Shown: positions 43,115 through 52,317 of the stretch, in pieces
Numbering within the stretch: position 1 is the first letter of the stretch
Layout: each line of letters starts with the position of its first letter
Assembly: GCA_963692995.1 (NCBI GenBank)
Contig: OY843611.1
Coordinates: forward strand, 2,356,001-2,420,000
Source of the DNA: Bin87 sp963692995
GTDB taxonomy: Bacteria > Chloroflexota > Dehalococcoidia > Lucifugimonadales > UBA3495
Direction of reading: 5' to 3'
Length of the DNA: 64,000 bases
Program-made: the position numbers and the translations under genes
Notes under the pieces: model-generated
What the model saw: only the letters and a program-made list of their open reading frames with translations
What the model was told of the DNA's origin: nothing
Database searches by the model: none

Positions 43115-44287
43115 TCAGCGCCGACCGGCGTGGGTACGTATCGCCGCAGCCAGGCGACGGATGCCCTCGGCCAGTTCGTCAGTTTCATACAGGGAAATGC
43201 TGATGCGAAGAGCGTCGGCAAAGGCCCCGGAAGCGGAGAAGGCGGTGCCGGAGCGGTACGAAACGCCGATTTCCCGGGCTGACGGCAGCAGAGCATCGGC
43301 GTCGATGCCTTCATTCAGGCTCAACCAGTAGAAGTAACCTCCGCCGGGGGGCGTGAAGCTGACGGTCTCGGACAATTCGGCGCGCAGCAGATCGGCAACG
43401 TCGTCATGGCGTTGGCCATATACCCGGCGAAGGGTATTGATGTTCTCCTGGAGCAAACCCATCTCCAGCGTAGCGTGGGTGAGGTTTGCGGCAAAATGGT
43501 TCAGGCCGCCGCCGCTGGCAGCCACCCCGGAATCCACGAAACGCCGGATGATTTCGGGCGATGCGTGCACCCATCCCAGGCGCAGACCGGGGGAGAGTAT
43601 CTTAGAAAATGATCCCAGCGATACCACGCAGCCATCGGGCGAGGCGTCGAGCATGGCCATGGGCGGCGGTGGCGGCGGCCCGTAGTGCAGCAGCTGGTAC
43701 ACCTCGTCCGCAATGATAGTGAAGCCGTGTCGCTGCGCCAGCTCCACCAAGTGGCGGCGCCGGCCCAGGGGCAGGACTGAACCGTTGGGATTTTGGTACG
43801 TGGGTATCGTGTAGAGAAGCCGGGGTTTTGGAACATCGCCGGCTTCCAGCATAGCGGCCAGGACATCGGTGTCCAAGCCGTTGGCATCAGTGGGGACGCC
43901 GATCACGTTCAGGCCGTGATCCACAAAGATCCGGCCAATAAGATAGTAAGTCGGTTCCTCCACCAAGACGGTATCGCCGGCGGTCGCGAAGAGCGTGGCG
44001 GCGAGGTCGATGGCGGCAGAAGCTCCGGCGGTGAGGAACAGCGAGGCCGGACTGACCTGGCCATCGTAAGCCTCCGATCCGGAAAGATACGCGGCCAAGG
44101 ATTCCAGCATCGGGCCGAACCCCTGAACCGCGCCGTACTGCAACGGGACAGCTGACTGCTTGCCGAGGACGGATTGGGCCGCGGCGGCCAGGGCGTCGGA
44201 GGGATGAAGGTGTGGCGATGGGTGTCCCCAACCGAGGTCGATGACACCTTCAGGAATGGAGATCAGAAGGGAAGGAAGGGTGGTCAT
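43115..44287 (-). CDS. PLP-dependent aminotransferase, class I/II
   Basis: A 390-residue fold-type I enzyme. PLP Lys in SLGSFSKILSPGLRLGW, YTIPTYQNPNGSVLPL before it and ADEVYQLLHYG for the cofactor Asp. It resembles LysN/2-aminoadipate transaminases and the C-terminal half of MocR regulators; no DNA-binding domain is attached. A run of six prolines after the DEVYQ motif is unusual. It stands between the two reductive-dehalogenase-like genes, in the same direction, but a strong terminator lies upstream of it. Confidence 0.9.
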   Translation of the reverse strand: MTTLPSLLISIPEGVIDLGWGHPSPHLHPSDALAAAAQSVLGKQSAVPLQYGAVQGFGPMLESLAAYLSGSEAYDGQVSPASLFLTAGASAAIDLAATLFATAGDTVLVEEPTYYLIGRIFVDHGLNVIGVPTDANGLDTDVLAAMLEAGDVPKPRLLYTIPTYQNPNGSVLPLGRRRHLVELAQRHGFTIIADEVYQLLHYGPPPPPPMAMLDASPDGCVVSLGSFSKILSPGLRLGWVHASPEIIRRFVDSGVAASGGGLNHFAANLTHATLEMGLLQENINTLRRVYGQRHDDVADLLRAELSETVSFTPPGGGYFYWLSLNEGIDADALLPSAREIGVSYRSGTAFSASGAFADALRISISLYETDELAEGIRRLAAAIRTHAGRR

Positions 44288-44303
44288 AAAGCGTTAGGCC
44301 CAC

Positions 44304-44335
44304 AAAAAAGACCGGCGGGATTGACCCCGCCGGTC
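44304..44335 (-). terminator. Strong terminator of reductive-dehalogenase-like copy 2
   Basis: Arms GACCGGCGGG and complement (44310-44319, 44326-44335), loop ATTGAC, followed on the minus strand by TTTTTTG. It separates copy 2 from the aminotransferase gene. Confidence 0.92.
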
Positions 44336-44369
44336 CATTTCGCCGGTTTGGCAAGATGTGGAGTTAGGA

Positions 44370-45647
44370 CTAGATGTAGTCCTGGTCCTCGGCCATCATC
44401 TGCAGCACGTCGCCGGACTGCAACTCGATGGCGCGCTGGATCTGCAACTTGAGGTTCTCCAGCATATCTTCAGGGATCACACCGTCGTTATCACGGGCGG
44501 CGTCCTTCAGCTCGTCGAAAGCCCACTCGTCGGAGTTGCCGTGGGGCATGTCGAAGAAGTCGCGCTCGAAGACCGGCAGTTCACCGGGGCCGAAGTAGCC
44601 CTTACCCTCAAGGTTGTAACCCTCGAGGTCGTGGGTGCCCTTGCCCAGCACCTGGCCGGTGGCGGCATAGTGCTCCATGACGTTCTTGAGGCCATACTTC
44701 TGGATGGGGCAGACTTTCATGCAGACGCCACAGCCAAGGTAGCGAGCCATTACGGGACGGCAGCGCTTGAAGTACAGCTTGTTCTTCTCAATTCCGCGCC
44801 ACCAGATCTTGTCGCGCATCAGGGCGCGGCCCGGGCAGCGGTTCACGCAGACCTGGCACACCTGGCAGAAGGCGTGGATGCCGTAGTCCACCGGCTCGTC
44901 ATGGGTGACCTTGGCGTCGGTGGTGATCATCATCAGCCGCATGCGGTTGCCGGTGTGCGGGGACAGCAGGTAGCCGCAGGCGCCCAGGGAGCCGAGGCCG
45001 GCCGCCACGAACATGGGGATGACCGGGCCAGTGGCGTCACTGGAGTGCACAACGTGGGCCTTGTAGCCCAGATTGCGGATGAAGTTGCCGAGTTCCAAGC
45101 CGGCCGCAGCCTGGGTCCGATAGGTGCTGGAGTGCACGATCTCGGCGTCAACGCTGGGGATGGTCTGGGTGGGCTCGAAGTCCTGCTCGTAGCACAGGCA
45201 GATAGCGTGAGGAAGGACGGTGAAGCCGCGCTTGCTCTTGTAGTCATACCGGGGGTCATAGGCGGTGATGCCGACTTCCAGGTAACCAAGCTGGCGGGCT
45301 TTGTCCTTGATGAGCTGGGAGATGTCTTCGCCGGTGGGCTCAGCAGTGGGATCCATTTCAGCGGTCGCGCGGGCGGCCATGATCAGGTTGCTGTTGAGCT
45401 TGTCGTGCTCCTTGCGGATCTCACGCATCTCAGCGTGGAGGTCGCGCAAAGTGTTGGACCAGTCCCGGGATGCCCGCTCGGTGATGTTCATGGTTTCTAG
45501 CGGGTACTCGCGGGCGTACCAGTCAACTTCACGTCCGGTCGTCGGAATACCGGGGACCGTTTCCAATTCTTCCGGAACAGGGATCGTAACTTCGGAGTCC
45601 CCCCAGTGCCTTCCGGGACGAACTACCTCATGCCCAATGGTTAGCAT
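44370..45647 (-). CDS. Reductive dehalogenase-like iron-sulfur protein, copy 2
   Basis: A 425-residue paralogue of the gene at 41676-42950 with the same layout: no signal peptide, CQVCQVCVNRCPG and CGVCMKVCPIQKYG clusters. The segment from DAKVTHDEP through the second cluster is identical in protein, and nearly so in DNA, while the N-terminal ~200 residues differ at many positions (e.g. YKSKRGFTVLPHAICLCYE against YQSKKDWVRFPNVVCLAYE). It is ended by its own terminator. The function is as uncertain as for copy 1. Confidence 0.82.
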   Translation of the reverse strand: MLTIGHEVVRPGRHWGDSEVTIPVPEELETVPGIPTTGREVDWYAREYPLETMNITERASRDWSNTLRDLHAEMREIRKEHDKLNSNLIMAARATAEMDPTAEPTGEDISQLIKDKARQLGYLEVGITAYDPRYDYKSKRGFTVLPHAICLCYEQDFEPTQTIPSVDAEIVHSSTYRTQAAAGLELGNFIRNLGYKAHVVHSSDATGPVIPMFVAAGLGSLGACGYLLSPHTGNRMRLMMITTDAKVTHDEPVDYGIHAFCQVCQVCVNRCPGRALMRDKIWWRGIEKNKLYFKRCRPVMARYLGCGVCMKVCPIQKYGLKNVMEHYAATGQVLGKGTHDLEGYNLEGKGYFGPGELPVFERDFFDMPHGNSDEWAFDELKDAARDNDGVIPEDMLENLKLQIQRAIELQSGDVLQMMAEDQDYI

Positions 45648-45700
45648 ATTAGCCTCCTCGCTAGTTGGCTTTGCCGCGTAAAGGCGGCGGCATTTGGGGC

Positions 45701-45729
45701 AATCTATACCGTAGCCGCCGCTTTGTCAA
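45701..45729 (-). promoter_or_regulatory. Promoter of reductive-dehalogenase-like copy 2
   Basis: Minus strand TTGACA (45729-45724), 17 nt, TAGATT (45706-45701). Same -35 as copy 1. Confidence 0.6.
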
Positions 45730-45989
45730 CAACCAATCGAAAGTTGCCGAAAGAATTGCGACGACGTTGCAGAACAGACCCCGAACCCGGACTAATTCAG
45801 TCGGCAAACGCCCGGTCAACGCCGCCTTCCGAAACCGTCCTCGGAATGTTTCCCGGCAGACCGCGAACCGGAATTACGGTCGGGGCAACATTCCGGGGCG
45901 ACATTCACCGTCGCCTTGCCGCCGCCTTGCCGCGGGCGGGCGGCTCGCGGGAACCGGCCTCGTGGGAACCGGCCGGCGGATCAACCGCG
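45730..45989. other. Spacer before sucC, no gene recognised
   Basis: A GC-rich, divergent spacer with direct repeats such as GGGAACCGGCC (two copies near 45949-45974) and GCCGCCTTGCC. The open frame running through it lacks a plausible protein. Confidence 0.6.
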
Positions 45990-46018
45990 TTGACGCCCGG
46001 CCCGGCGTGGGGCAAAAT
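45990..46018 (+). promoter_or_regulatory. Promoter of sucCD, possibly leaderless
   Basis: TTGACG (45990-45995), 17 nt, CAAAAT (46013-46018); the ATG is only 9 nt further with no SD between. Confidence 0.55.
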
Positions 46019-46027
46019 ATTCGTGCC

Positions 46028-47197
46028 ATGAAATTGCACGAGTACCAGGCCAAGGCAATCTTTGCCCGCTACGGCATCCCTATCCCGAATGGCAAACTGG
46101 CTAAGTCATCTGAAGAAGCCGCAGAAGCCGCAACATTCTTCGGGGGACGCGCCGCAGTGAAGGCCCAGGTACATGCCGGAGGGCGTGGCTTGGCCGGCGG
46201 CGTGAAGGTGGTTGCCTCGGTGGATGACGCACGCAGTTTCGCCGGCGCACTGCTGGGTTCTCGGCTGGTGACCAACCAGACCGCTGCCGGCGGCGTGCCG
46301 GTTGACCGCGTGCTGGTGGAAGAACTGGCCGACATTGCCGCCGAAATGTATGTTGCGATCACGATGGATCGCAACCATCGCGCCCCCGTGCTGATCGGCA
46401 GCGCGGCCGGCGGAACCTCCATCGAGCAAGTCGCCGCCACCAATCCGGATGCCATCATCACCGAAGCGGTGGAACCGGGCCTCGGACTGATGCCGTTTCA
46501 GTGCCGGCGCGTGGCCGCCCGGTTGGGTCTAAACGGCGCCGCGGCGCGACAGGGAGCGGCTATATTCGCCGCGCTGTACCGCATCTTTACCGAAAATGAT
46601 TGCACCCTGGTCGAGGTTAACCCGCTGATCGTCACGGGCGCCGGCGACGTAATGGCGCTGGACGCAAAGATGGAAGTCGAAGACGACGCGCTGTACCGCC
46701 ACCCCGATCTGCAACAACTGCGCGACCGCAGCCAAGAAGACGCCTTGGAAGCGGCGGCGGCGGACGAAGATATCGCCTATGTGAGCCTGGACGGCAGCGT
46801 GGGCTGCCTGGTCAACGGGGCGGGGCTGGCTATGGCCACGCTGGACGTCGCCAGCGCCGCCGGCGCAGCCCCGGCAAACTTCCTGGATGTTGGGGGCGGC
46901 GCATCCGAAGAAAAAGTGGCCGCCGCGATGGGGATAATCCTGTCCGACCCCAAGGTTGACCGGGTGCTGGTCAACATCTTCGGCGGCATCCTGCGCTGCG
47001 ACGTGGCGGCCCGGGGCATCGTCATGGCCTACGCGGAGCGGCAGGCCACTCAGCCGCTGGTGGTACGGATGCTCGGCACTAACCTGGAGGAAGGGAATGC
47101 AATCCTGGCCCAATCCGGTTTGGATGTCACCTTTACCGACACGCTAACCGAAGCGGCCGCGGCCCTGTCATCCCGGGCCGGGGCAGCGGTTCCTTAG
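46028..47197 (+). CDS. sucC: Succinyl-CoA synthetase beta subunit (ADP-forming type)
   Basis: A 389-residue ATP-grasp subunit: MKLHEYQAKAIFARYGIPIPNG at the start (read in parts), AAVKAQVHAGGRG, EVNPLIVTGAGDVMALDAKME and the C-terminal NFLDVGGGASEEKV with NIFGGILRCDV. It forms succinate and ATP from succinyl-CoA with SucD. The start at 46028 gives the standard length; the longer frame upstream is spacer. sucD begins 4 nt after the stop. Confidence 0.95.
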   Translation: MKLHEYQAKAIFARYGIPIPNGKLAKSSEEAAEAATFFGGRAAVKAQVHAGGRGLAGGVKVVASVDDARSFAGALLGSRLVTNQTAAGGVPVDRVLVEELADIAAEMYVAITMDRNHRAPVLIGSAAGGTSIEQVAATNPDAIITEAVEPGLGLMPFQCRRVAARLGLNGAAARQGAAIFAALYRIFTENDCTLVEVNPLIVTGAGDVMALDAKMEVEDDALYRHPDLQQLRDRSQEDALEAAAADEDIAYVSLDGSVGCLVNGAGLAMATLDVASAAGAAPANFLDVGGGASEEKVAAAMGIILSDPKVDRVLVNIFGGILRCDVAARGIVMAYAERQATQPLVVRMLGTNLEEGNAILAQSGLDVTFTDTLTEAAAALSSRAGAAVP

Positions 47198-47201
47198 CGT
47201 C

Positions 47202-48098
47202 ATGGGGATTCTGGTCAACGAGCAATCCCGTATTCTGGTGCAAGGCATTACCGGAAGGGAGGGGAGTTTCCACGCCCGATCCTGCAAGGAATACGGGACG
47301 CAGCTGGTTGCCGGCGTGACCCCGGGCCGGGGCGGGCAGCAATTTGACGACGCAGTGCCGGTTTTTGACTCGGTGGGCGCGGCAGTAGCGGCGACCGACG
47401 CCAACGTTTCCCTTATCTTTGTTCCGCCGGCCTTTGCGGCCGACGCCATCGCGGAGGCGGTGGACGCCGGCGTGCCGCTGATCACCTGCATCACTGAAGG
47501 CATACCGGTACGCGACATGGTGGGGCTGTATCGCTACGCGCGCGCGCATTCCGTTCGCTTAATTGGCCCTAACTGCCCGGGCATGATCAACCCCGGAGCG
47601 CGTTGCAAGGTGGGAATCATGCCCGGCAGCATACACATGCCGGGACGGGTCGGCGTAGTTTCGCGCAGCGGTACGCTGACCTATGAAGCCGTTGGGCAGT
47701 TGACGAACCTGGGAATCGGCCAATCGTCTTGCGTTGGCATCGGTGGCGATCCCATCATTGGCAGCAACTTCGTCGATATACTGCGGCTATACGACGAAGA
47801 CCCAAACACCGACATGGTAGTGTTCATCGGGGAAATCGGCGGCACGATGGAACAGGAAGCCGCTGAGTACATCGGGTCATCCGAATTCACCAAGCCCCTT
47901 TGCGCGCTGGTAGTTGGCGCCACCGCTCCGTCGGGTAAGCGCATGGGTCATGCCGGAGCGATAATCACGGGAGAATCCGCAACCGCCGCGTCCAAAACCC
48001 GGGCGCTGGAACGCGCGGGAGCAGCCATAATACCGACCCCAGCCGATATCGGGACCACCGCACGGGACCTACTCGCGGCAGTCGGGCTGGCCGGCTAA
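47202..48098 (+). CDS. sucD: Succinyl-CoA synthetase alpha subunit
   Basis: A 298-residue CoA-binding/catalytic subunit. QGITGREGSFHARSCKEYGT, GPNCPGMINP, and the phosphohistidine site GKRMGHAGAIITG are all present. It pairs with SucC directly upstream. With KorAB it would give the ferredoxin-linked 2-oxoglutarate to succinate section of the TCA cycle. Confidence 0.96.
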   Translation: MGILVNEQSRILVQGITGREGSFHARSCKEYGTQLVAGVTPGRGGQQFDDAVPVFDSVGAAVAATDANVSLIFVPPAFAADAIAEAVDAGVPLITCITEGIPVRDMVGLYRYARAHSVRLIGPNCPGMINPGARCKVGIMPGSIHMPGRVGVVSRSGTLTYEAVGQLTNLGIGQSSCVGIGGDPIIGSNFVDILRLYDEDPNTDMVVFIGEIGGTMEQEAAEYIGSSEFTKPLCALVVGATAPSGKRMGHAGAIITGESATAASKTRALERAGAAIIPTPADIGTTARDLLAAVGLAG

Positions 48099-48172
48099 TT
48101 TGCGCCGACGCCGGCGCAGCGCCGCTGGGCGGAACCCCAACTTTGGGTTATAGTTATACCTAGGCATTCCAA

Positions 48173-48246
48173 GCGGGCGTAGCTTAGTGGTAAAGCCCCA
48201 GCCTTCCAAGCTGGCTACGTGGGTTCGATCCCCATCGCCCGCTCCA
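48173..48246 (+). tRNA. tRNA-Gly (anticodon TCC)
   Basis: Acceptor GCGGGCG/CGCCCGC, anticodon stem CCAGC/GCTGG with loop CTTCCAA, T-loop GGGTTCGATCCCC, encoded CCA (48244-48246). It reads GGA codons. Confidence 0.95.
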
Positions 48247-48732
48247 GAGCCCGCTCACAGAGACCCCGCCAAAGTTGTGTCCGCGGCTAACGCCGGCGCC
48301 TCAGCCATCCTACCGGCGTAGTTGCGCTCGCTCCCTTCTGGAACCGTAAAACCGGTCTCGATCCCACGATTTGAGGCTAATGCGGCGGCCCACCGGCTGA
48401 CGCCGGCCCGCCGGCCGAGATCTCCGCCTTCAGTAGGGAATCAACCCTTTTGATGGTCGCTTATCGCCGACTGTCCCCGGCTCGCGCCAGCATCGATTAC
48501 CTGAGCGGGTGTGTGACAATGGGCAAAACGTGCATAGCGGGTTCCTACGGTGAGCTGGAAATAGGTTAAAGCCGGCAACCCGGCTTCCCTTCGACGAAAA
48601 TTGCGCAACCCGGCACGCCCGGTTGTGGATTTTCGGTAGGCGCCGGCCTATCTTGTTCGGTGGACGCGATCTCCGTAGCCAGTTCGCGCACCGCGGCAGC
48701 GGCAGCCTATTGAGAAAGGATAGCAACAAACT
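48247..48732. other. 486-nt spacer, nothing recognised
   Basis: No gene, clear repeat or RNA is seen. Open frames here have implausible composition. Near the end AAAGGA (48715-48720) precedes the small frame at 48733. Confidence 0.6.
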
Positions 48733-48942
48733 ATGAAACTGATCAGTAGTTGGAGCCATTACCTGGAATTCCAATGTGACGACTGTGGCGCCATCGCTCA
48801 CGTGGACGCGGCACGAAACTTTCCCAGCCCGGCGGCGTGCCGATCCGGCAAGTGTCGAACTTCTCCCCAGCAGCTCGAGGCGGCTACGCACGGCGCCCAC
48901 CTCGTCCAGACCGGAGTAGTGGCAGCCCACCATGGCCCCTGA
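48733..48942 (+). CDS. Small cysteine-containing protein, possible zinc ribbon
   Basis: Sixty-nine residues: FQCDDCGAIAHVD followed by a second pair CRSGKC, spacing compatible with a zinc ribbon, then a His-rich tail. AAAGGA lies 12 nt before the ATG. The second half looks low in secondary structure, so it could be a decayed or spurious gene. Family not recognised. Confidence 0.35.
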   Translation: MKLISSWSHYLEFQCDDCGAIAHVDAARNFPSPAACRSGKCRTSPQQLEAATHGAHLVQTGVVAAHHGP

Positions 48943-49151
48943 CCATCGAGCCGAGCGACCGCTCTCCTGCCGGTTTCAGCCGGCAGCCCCCGCCAATCAG
49001 TCGCTCCACGCGGCGCCGGCTGACGCGCCTCTGACGTATCCCCCCTGGTCATCGAACAGCCGTCTGCCCGCCCCTTCCCTGATTTTGTCCAAGTTCACCA
49101 TTTCGTCCAGGTTCACCCGGGTGGAACCGGTTTCATGCGGCGACGACGCTA

Positions 49152-49637
49152 TCAACCCGCGCCATGTATCGCCGCCAGGACGCGAACCGCAGCCTGCTGC
49201 AAGACGTCGGCATTCAGCGTAGCGCGCAACTCGCCGCCTTCGCCCTGACCGAAACTCTCCTCCACTCGGAACTCGTCGATGAGGGTAGCGACGGCGGTTA
49301 GCCGCTCCGAATCGCTGGCGCCGTAAAGGGCGGTGAGGCTGCCATCAGCAATATGACGGTCGATCTCGGCAGTCAGCAACTCTTCCTCCACCACGCGGCG
49401 CTGGATCATCCCGATATTCTGAAGGTTGCGGCCCAGATAACAGCCCCCGAACTGCATGATCTCGCACTCACGACCTTCCAAACCGTCGATTTCGGCAAAC
49501 CATTGATAGCGGGGCTCCAGTTCGCGCTCGGTAAGGTAGTCCCGCACCTGCTGATCCTCCGGAGCCGGGTCGGTCGGGTCGAATACCAGCTTCACGGTGT
49601 GCATCATCAATCCGGCGGGCTCAACGGTGATGTACAT
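49152..49637 (-). CDS. Hypothetical protein
   Basis: A 161-residue soluble protein, alpha/beta in look, acidic (LVFDPTDPAPEDQQVRDYLTE, DGLEGRECEIMQFGGCYLG read in parts). AGGAG 9 nt before the ATG supports it. No motif or family recognised. It is next to the ketopantoate-reductase-like gene, in the same direction. Confidence 0.65.
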   Translation of the reverse strand: MYITVEPAGLMMHTVKLVFDPTDPAPEDQQVRDYLTERELEPRYQWFAEIDGLEGRECEIMQFGGCYLGRNLQNIGMIQRRVVEEELLTAEIDRHIADGSLTALYGASDSERLTAVATLIDEFRVEESFGQGEGGELRATLNADVLQQAAVRVLAAIHGAG

Positions 49638-49745
49638 ATTGTGGACTCCTGCGGACCGCGCAATCGATTCCGGATTGCGCCGGAATGACGGACGACGGTG
49701 AAATGGCGGATAACAGTGAAACGGCGAACCGTGACTGCTGGCAGG

Positions 49746-50798
49746 TTAGCCTTCGACGGCGCGGACGATGCGATCCACGTTTTCGGGGCCGGGGCTGATG
49801 GTCTTGTTGTCCACCAGGCGCATGGCCTCGACGATGGCGTCGTGGTAAGGCGTAAGAACACCGGTTTCAAGCCCTTTATCGCAGATGAGGCCGTTCATAA
49901 AGTCCACTTCCGACTTGCGGCCCTTGTGCACATCCTGGGCCATGGAGGCCAGCCAGTTGACCCGGCCGCCGGCCTCGGACAGCCGGCCGTCCAGTTCCTC
50001 GAACACGTCGCCCTGGTCAGCGTTGGCCCAGAATGCGGCGGAGATGCCGTTGATGTCCACCACGTTGAGGCCCTGGGCAAGGCCGACCTGAGCGCCTTCC
50101 TTGGCGAGGTTGATGCGGATGCGGCGGATGCGGGTGTCGCCGGCCATTTCCTGGCTGCCCATCTGACTCATGGCCGAGATGGCGTTGCCCATTCCGTTCT
50201 GGCACAGCTTGGCCCAGCGTTCTCCCGGCAGGTTGTCGGTGGCGTAGGCAGCATCGATGTTGTCCAGCTTGGCCGCGATGGCCTCGGATCGCGGGGTGAC
50301 GGCGCCATTGAACTCGCCGACGCGGAACACGGTGTGGCCATGATCCCGCCCGGGCGCGCCGCCCCGGTTGACGTGGGCCGGCTCCCAAAGGGCGACCTCA
50401 ATATGGGATGCAATACAGCCCAGCTGCCGGTCCGGACCCACTATGGATGCGATGGTCGGGTCGTTCCAGCAGTTCTGGATGGACACAAAGGCGCCATCGT
50501 CCTTTACGTACCGCTTGATGAAGTGGGTGGCCCACTCGGTATCGTAGGACTTCACGGTGATGAAGGCGTAGTCGAAGGGCTCGGTAATGTTCTGGGCGTC
50601 AGTGAGGTGCATGGCGTTGACCGGGACGGTGAAATCACCCTGGCTGCCGCTGGCGCGCAGGCCCGCGGCGCGCATCTTTTCCACGTGCTCGGGCCACATA
50701 TCGATAAAGGTGATGTCATCCTCGCCGGCCTGGACGAGAAATGCGCCCACGTAACTGCCCACGGCGCCGGGGCCCATGATAACGATGCGGTCTGCCAT
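49746..50798 (-). CDS. Ketopantoate reductase family protein
   Basis: A 350-residue NAD(P)-dependent 2-oxoacid reductase fold. IVIMGPGAVGSYVGAFL is the dinucleotide-binding motif, FITVKSYDT the family's second motif, and KLCQNGMGNAISAM carries the catalytic-helix residues (usual K..xNxxxN). It may reduce 2-dehydropantoate or another 2-oxoacid; the sequence is longer than PanE (about 300), so a different substrate is possible. GGAGATG precedes ATG 50798; the frame extends upstream but has no SD. Confidence 0.85.
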   Translation of the reverse strand: MADRIVIMGPGAVGSYVGAFLVQAGEDDITFIDMWPEHVEKMRAAGLRASGSQGDFTVPVNAMHLTDAQNITEPFDYAFITVKSYDTEWATHFIKRYVKDDGAFVSIQNCWNDPTIASIVGPDRQLGCIASHIEVALWEPAHVNRGGAPGRDHGHTVFRVGEFNGAVTPRSEAIAAKLDNIDAAYATDNLPGERWAKLCQNGMGNAISAMSQMGSQEMAGDTRIRRIRINLAKEGAQVGLAQGLNVVDINGISAAFWANADQGDVFEELDGRLSEAGGRVNWLASMAQDVHKGRKSEVDFMNGLICDKGLETGVLTPYHDAIVEAMRLVDNKTISPGPENVDRIVRAVEG

Positions 50799-50912
50799 GA
50801 TGTCATCTCCGAGATTATTCGTTGGCTGGTTCGACTGCATTTTTACAGCGACGGACCGATTTTGTCCATTCCGAGGGCGCGGTATTCACAACGAGGCGAT
50901 TAATCTTTAATG

Positions 50913-50942
50913 TTGAGGAACCAGCCGGGAGTCGGCTATAAT
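50913..50942 (+). promoter_or_regulatory. Promoter of dnaJ
   Basis: TTGAGG (50913-50918), 18 nt, TATAAT (50937-50942); the ATG at 50974 follows a short leader of about 25 nt without a clear SD. No CIRCE element was seen. Confidence 0.75.
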
Positions 50943-50973
50943 TGGGTTGACCATACTTAATCGCAAGACGACC

Positions 50974-52239
50974 ATGCCCGTTGACTACTACGAGACCCTC
51001 GGCGTGGACCGAGGGACGAATGACGAGGAAATCCGCCGAGCTTTCCGCCGGAAGGCTATGGAATTCCATCCCGACCGGAACAAAACTCCCGGCGCCGAGG
51101 ATCGGTTCAAGGAGATCAACGAAGCCTATCAGGTTCTCAGCGACCCGGAAAAACGGTCCCGTTACGACCGCTTCGGCCACGCCGGCGTGACCGGCGGCGG
51201 CGACCGTCCCGCTGACGGATTTGATCCCTTTGGGGGCTTCGGCGATATTTTCGACACATTCTTCGGCGGCGGCGCCAGGACTGCAAACCAGCCGCGGACC
51301 GGGGACGACATCAGCCAGCGGGTTACGCTGACCTTTGCCGAGGCGGTCTTTGGCTGCGAACGAGACATCGAGGTGAACCGCGTCGAGCCATGCCACCAAT
51401 GTTCCGGCGCCGGCAACGAACCGGGGACGCCAATCACCACCTGCAACGTGTGCAACGGCAGCGGCCAGGTTCGCCGCGCCCAACGCAGCGTCTTCGGGCA
51501 GTTCGCCGTAACCAGCCCCTGTTCCAGCTGCAACGGGTCGGGCCGCTCCATTGAAACCCCGTGCGGCAACTGCCGCGCTCGTGGCCTTGAACGCCGACGC
51601 CGCACCAGAACCATTACCATCCCCGCCGGCATCGACGACGGTATGCAGGTGCGCATCACCGGCGAAGGTGATACGGGATTGAATGGCGGCCCGCCCGGCA
51701 ACCTGTACGTCCAGGTGAGGGTACAGGAGCACCCTCTTTTCGCCAGGGATGACTCTGACCTGCTGCACCGGCTCACCATCAACATGGCGGACGCGGCGCT
51801 GGGCGCGCAGAAATCGGTCCCAACGCTGGATGGCGAGGATGTTGACCTCGACATCCCGGCCGGCACGCAGTCGGGCAGCCAGTTCCGCGTGCGCGGGCGC
51901 GGCGTGCCCAGGCTGCGACGAGACGGTCGTTCCACGGACCGCCGGGGTGATATTCGCGTGCTGGTGGACGTGGAAGTGCCGACCAAGCTCAATAAATACC
52001 AGCGGAAATTGCTGGAAGACCTGTCCTATTCCTTTGATAACAACGGCAATGCGCCGCCGGCGCCCCAAAAACGCCGAACCTCCAGAAAGAAAAAACCCAG
52101 CGCCACCCCAGCGCCGGAGGAACCGGCGACCGTTCCGGAAAACCCGACCCCCGAACCGGCCTCTGACGAGGCGGGCGACGACAAACAGCGCGGGCTCTTT
52201 GACCGCATCAAAGACACGCTCTCGCCCAAAGAAGATTGA
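50974..52239 (+). CDS. dnaJ: Chaperone DnaJ
   Basis: A 421-residue type I J-protein: J domain residues 1-70 with FHPDRNK, Gly/Phe-rich linker (FDPFGGFGDIFDTFFGGG), zinc-finger domain with CHQC, CNVC, CSSC and CGNC (the last without the usual GxG), the two beta-sandwich domains, and a long Pro/Glu/Lys-rich C-terminal tail (about 65 residues) not typical of E. coli DnaJ. It stimulates DnaK. It lacks a dnaK or grpE neighbour and precedes prmA, an order seen in many Gram-positive-like genomes. Confidence 0.94.
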   Translation: MPVDYYETLGVDRGTNDEEIRRAFRRKAMEFHPDRNKTPGAEDRFKEINEAYQVLSDPEKRSRYDRFGHAGVTGGGDRPADGFDPFGGFGDIFDTFFGGGARTANQPRTGDDISQRVTLTFAEAVFGCERDIEVNRVEPCHQCSGAGNEPGTPITTCNVCNGSGQVRRAQRSVFGQFAVTSPCSSCNGSGRSIETPCGNCRARGLERRRRTRTITIPAGIDDGMQVRITGEGDTGLNGGPPGNLYVQVRVQEHPLFARDDSDLLHRLTINMADAALGAQKSVPTLDGEDVDLDIPAGTQSGSQFRVRGRGVPRLRRDGRSTDRRGDIRVLVDVEVPTKLNKYQRKLLEDLSYSFDNNGNAPPAPQKRRTSRKKKPSATPAPEEPATVPENPTPEPASDEAGDDKQRGLFDRIKDTLSPKED

Positions 52240-52300
52240 TCCGAAACCGCTTGGGCACGCTGAAGCTCCGCTGACGGAATCCAGGCGACCATATCTAGGC

Positions 52301-52306
52301 TATAAT
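52301..52306 (+). promoter_or_regulatory. -10 box of prmA, probably near-leaderless
   Basis: TATAAT ends 11 nt before the ATG at 52318; no SD in the gap. Confidence 0.5.
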
Positions 52307-52317
52307 TTTAGGCTACC

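Noticed and set aside
44358..45500. Open plus-strand frame opposite reductive-dehalogenase-like copy 2
   Set aside because: Similar shadow also lies opposite copy 1 because the two genes share DNA; no SD or motif.
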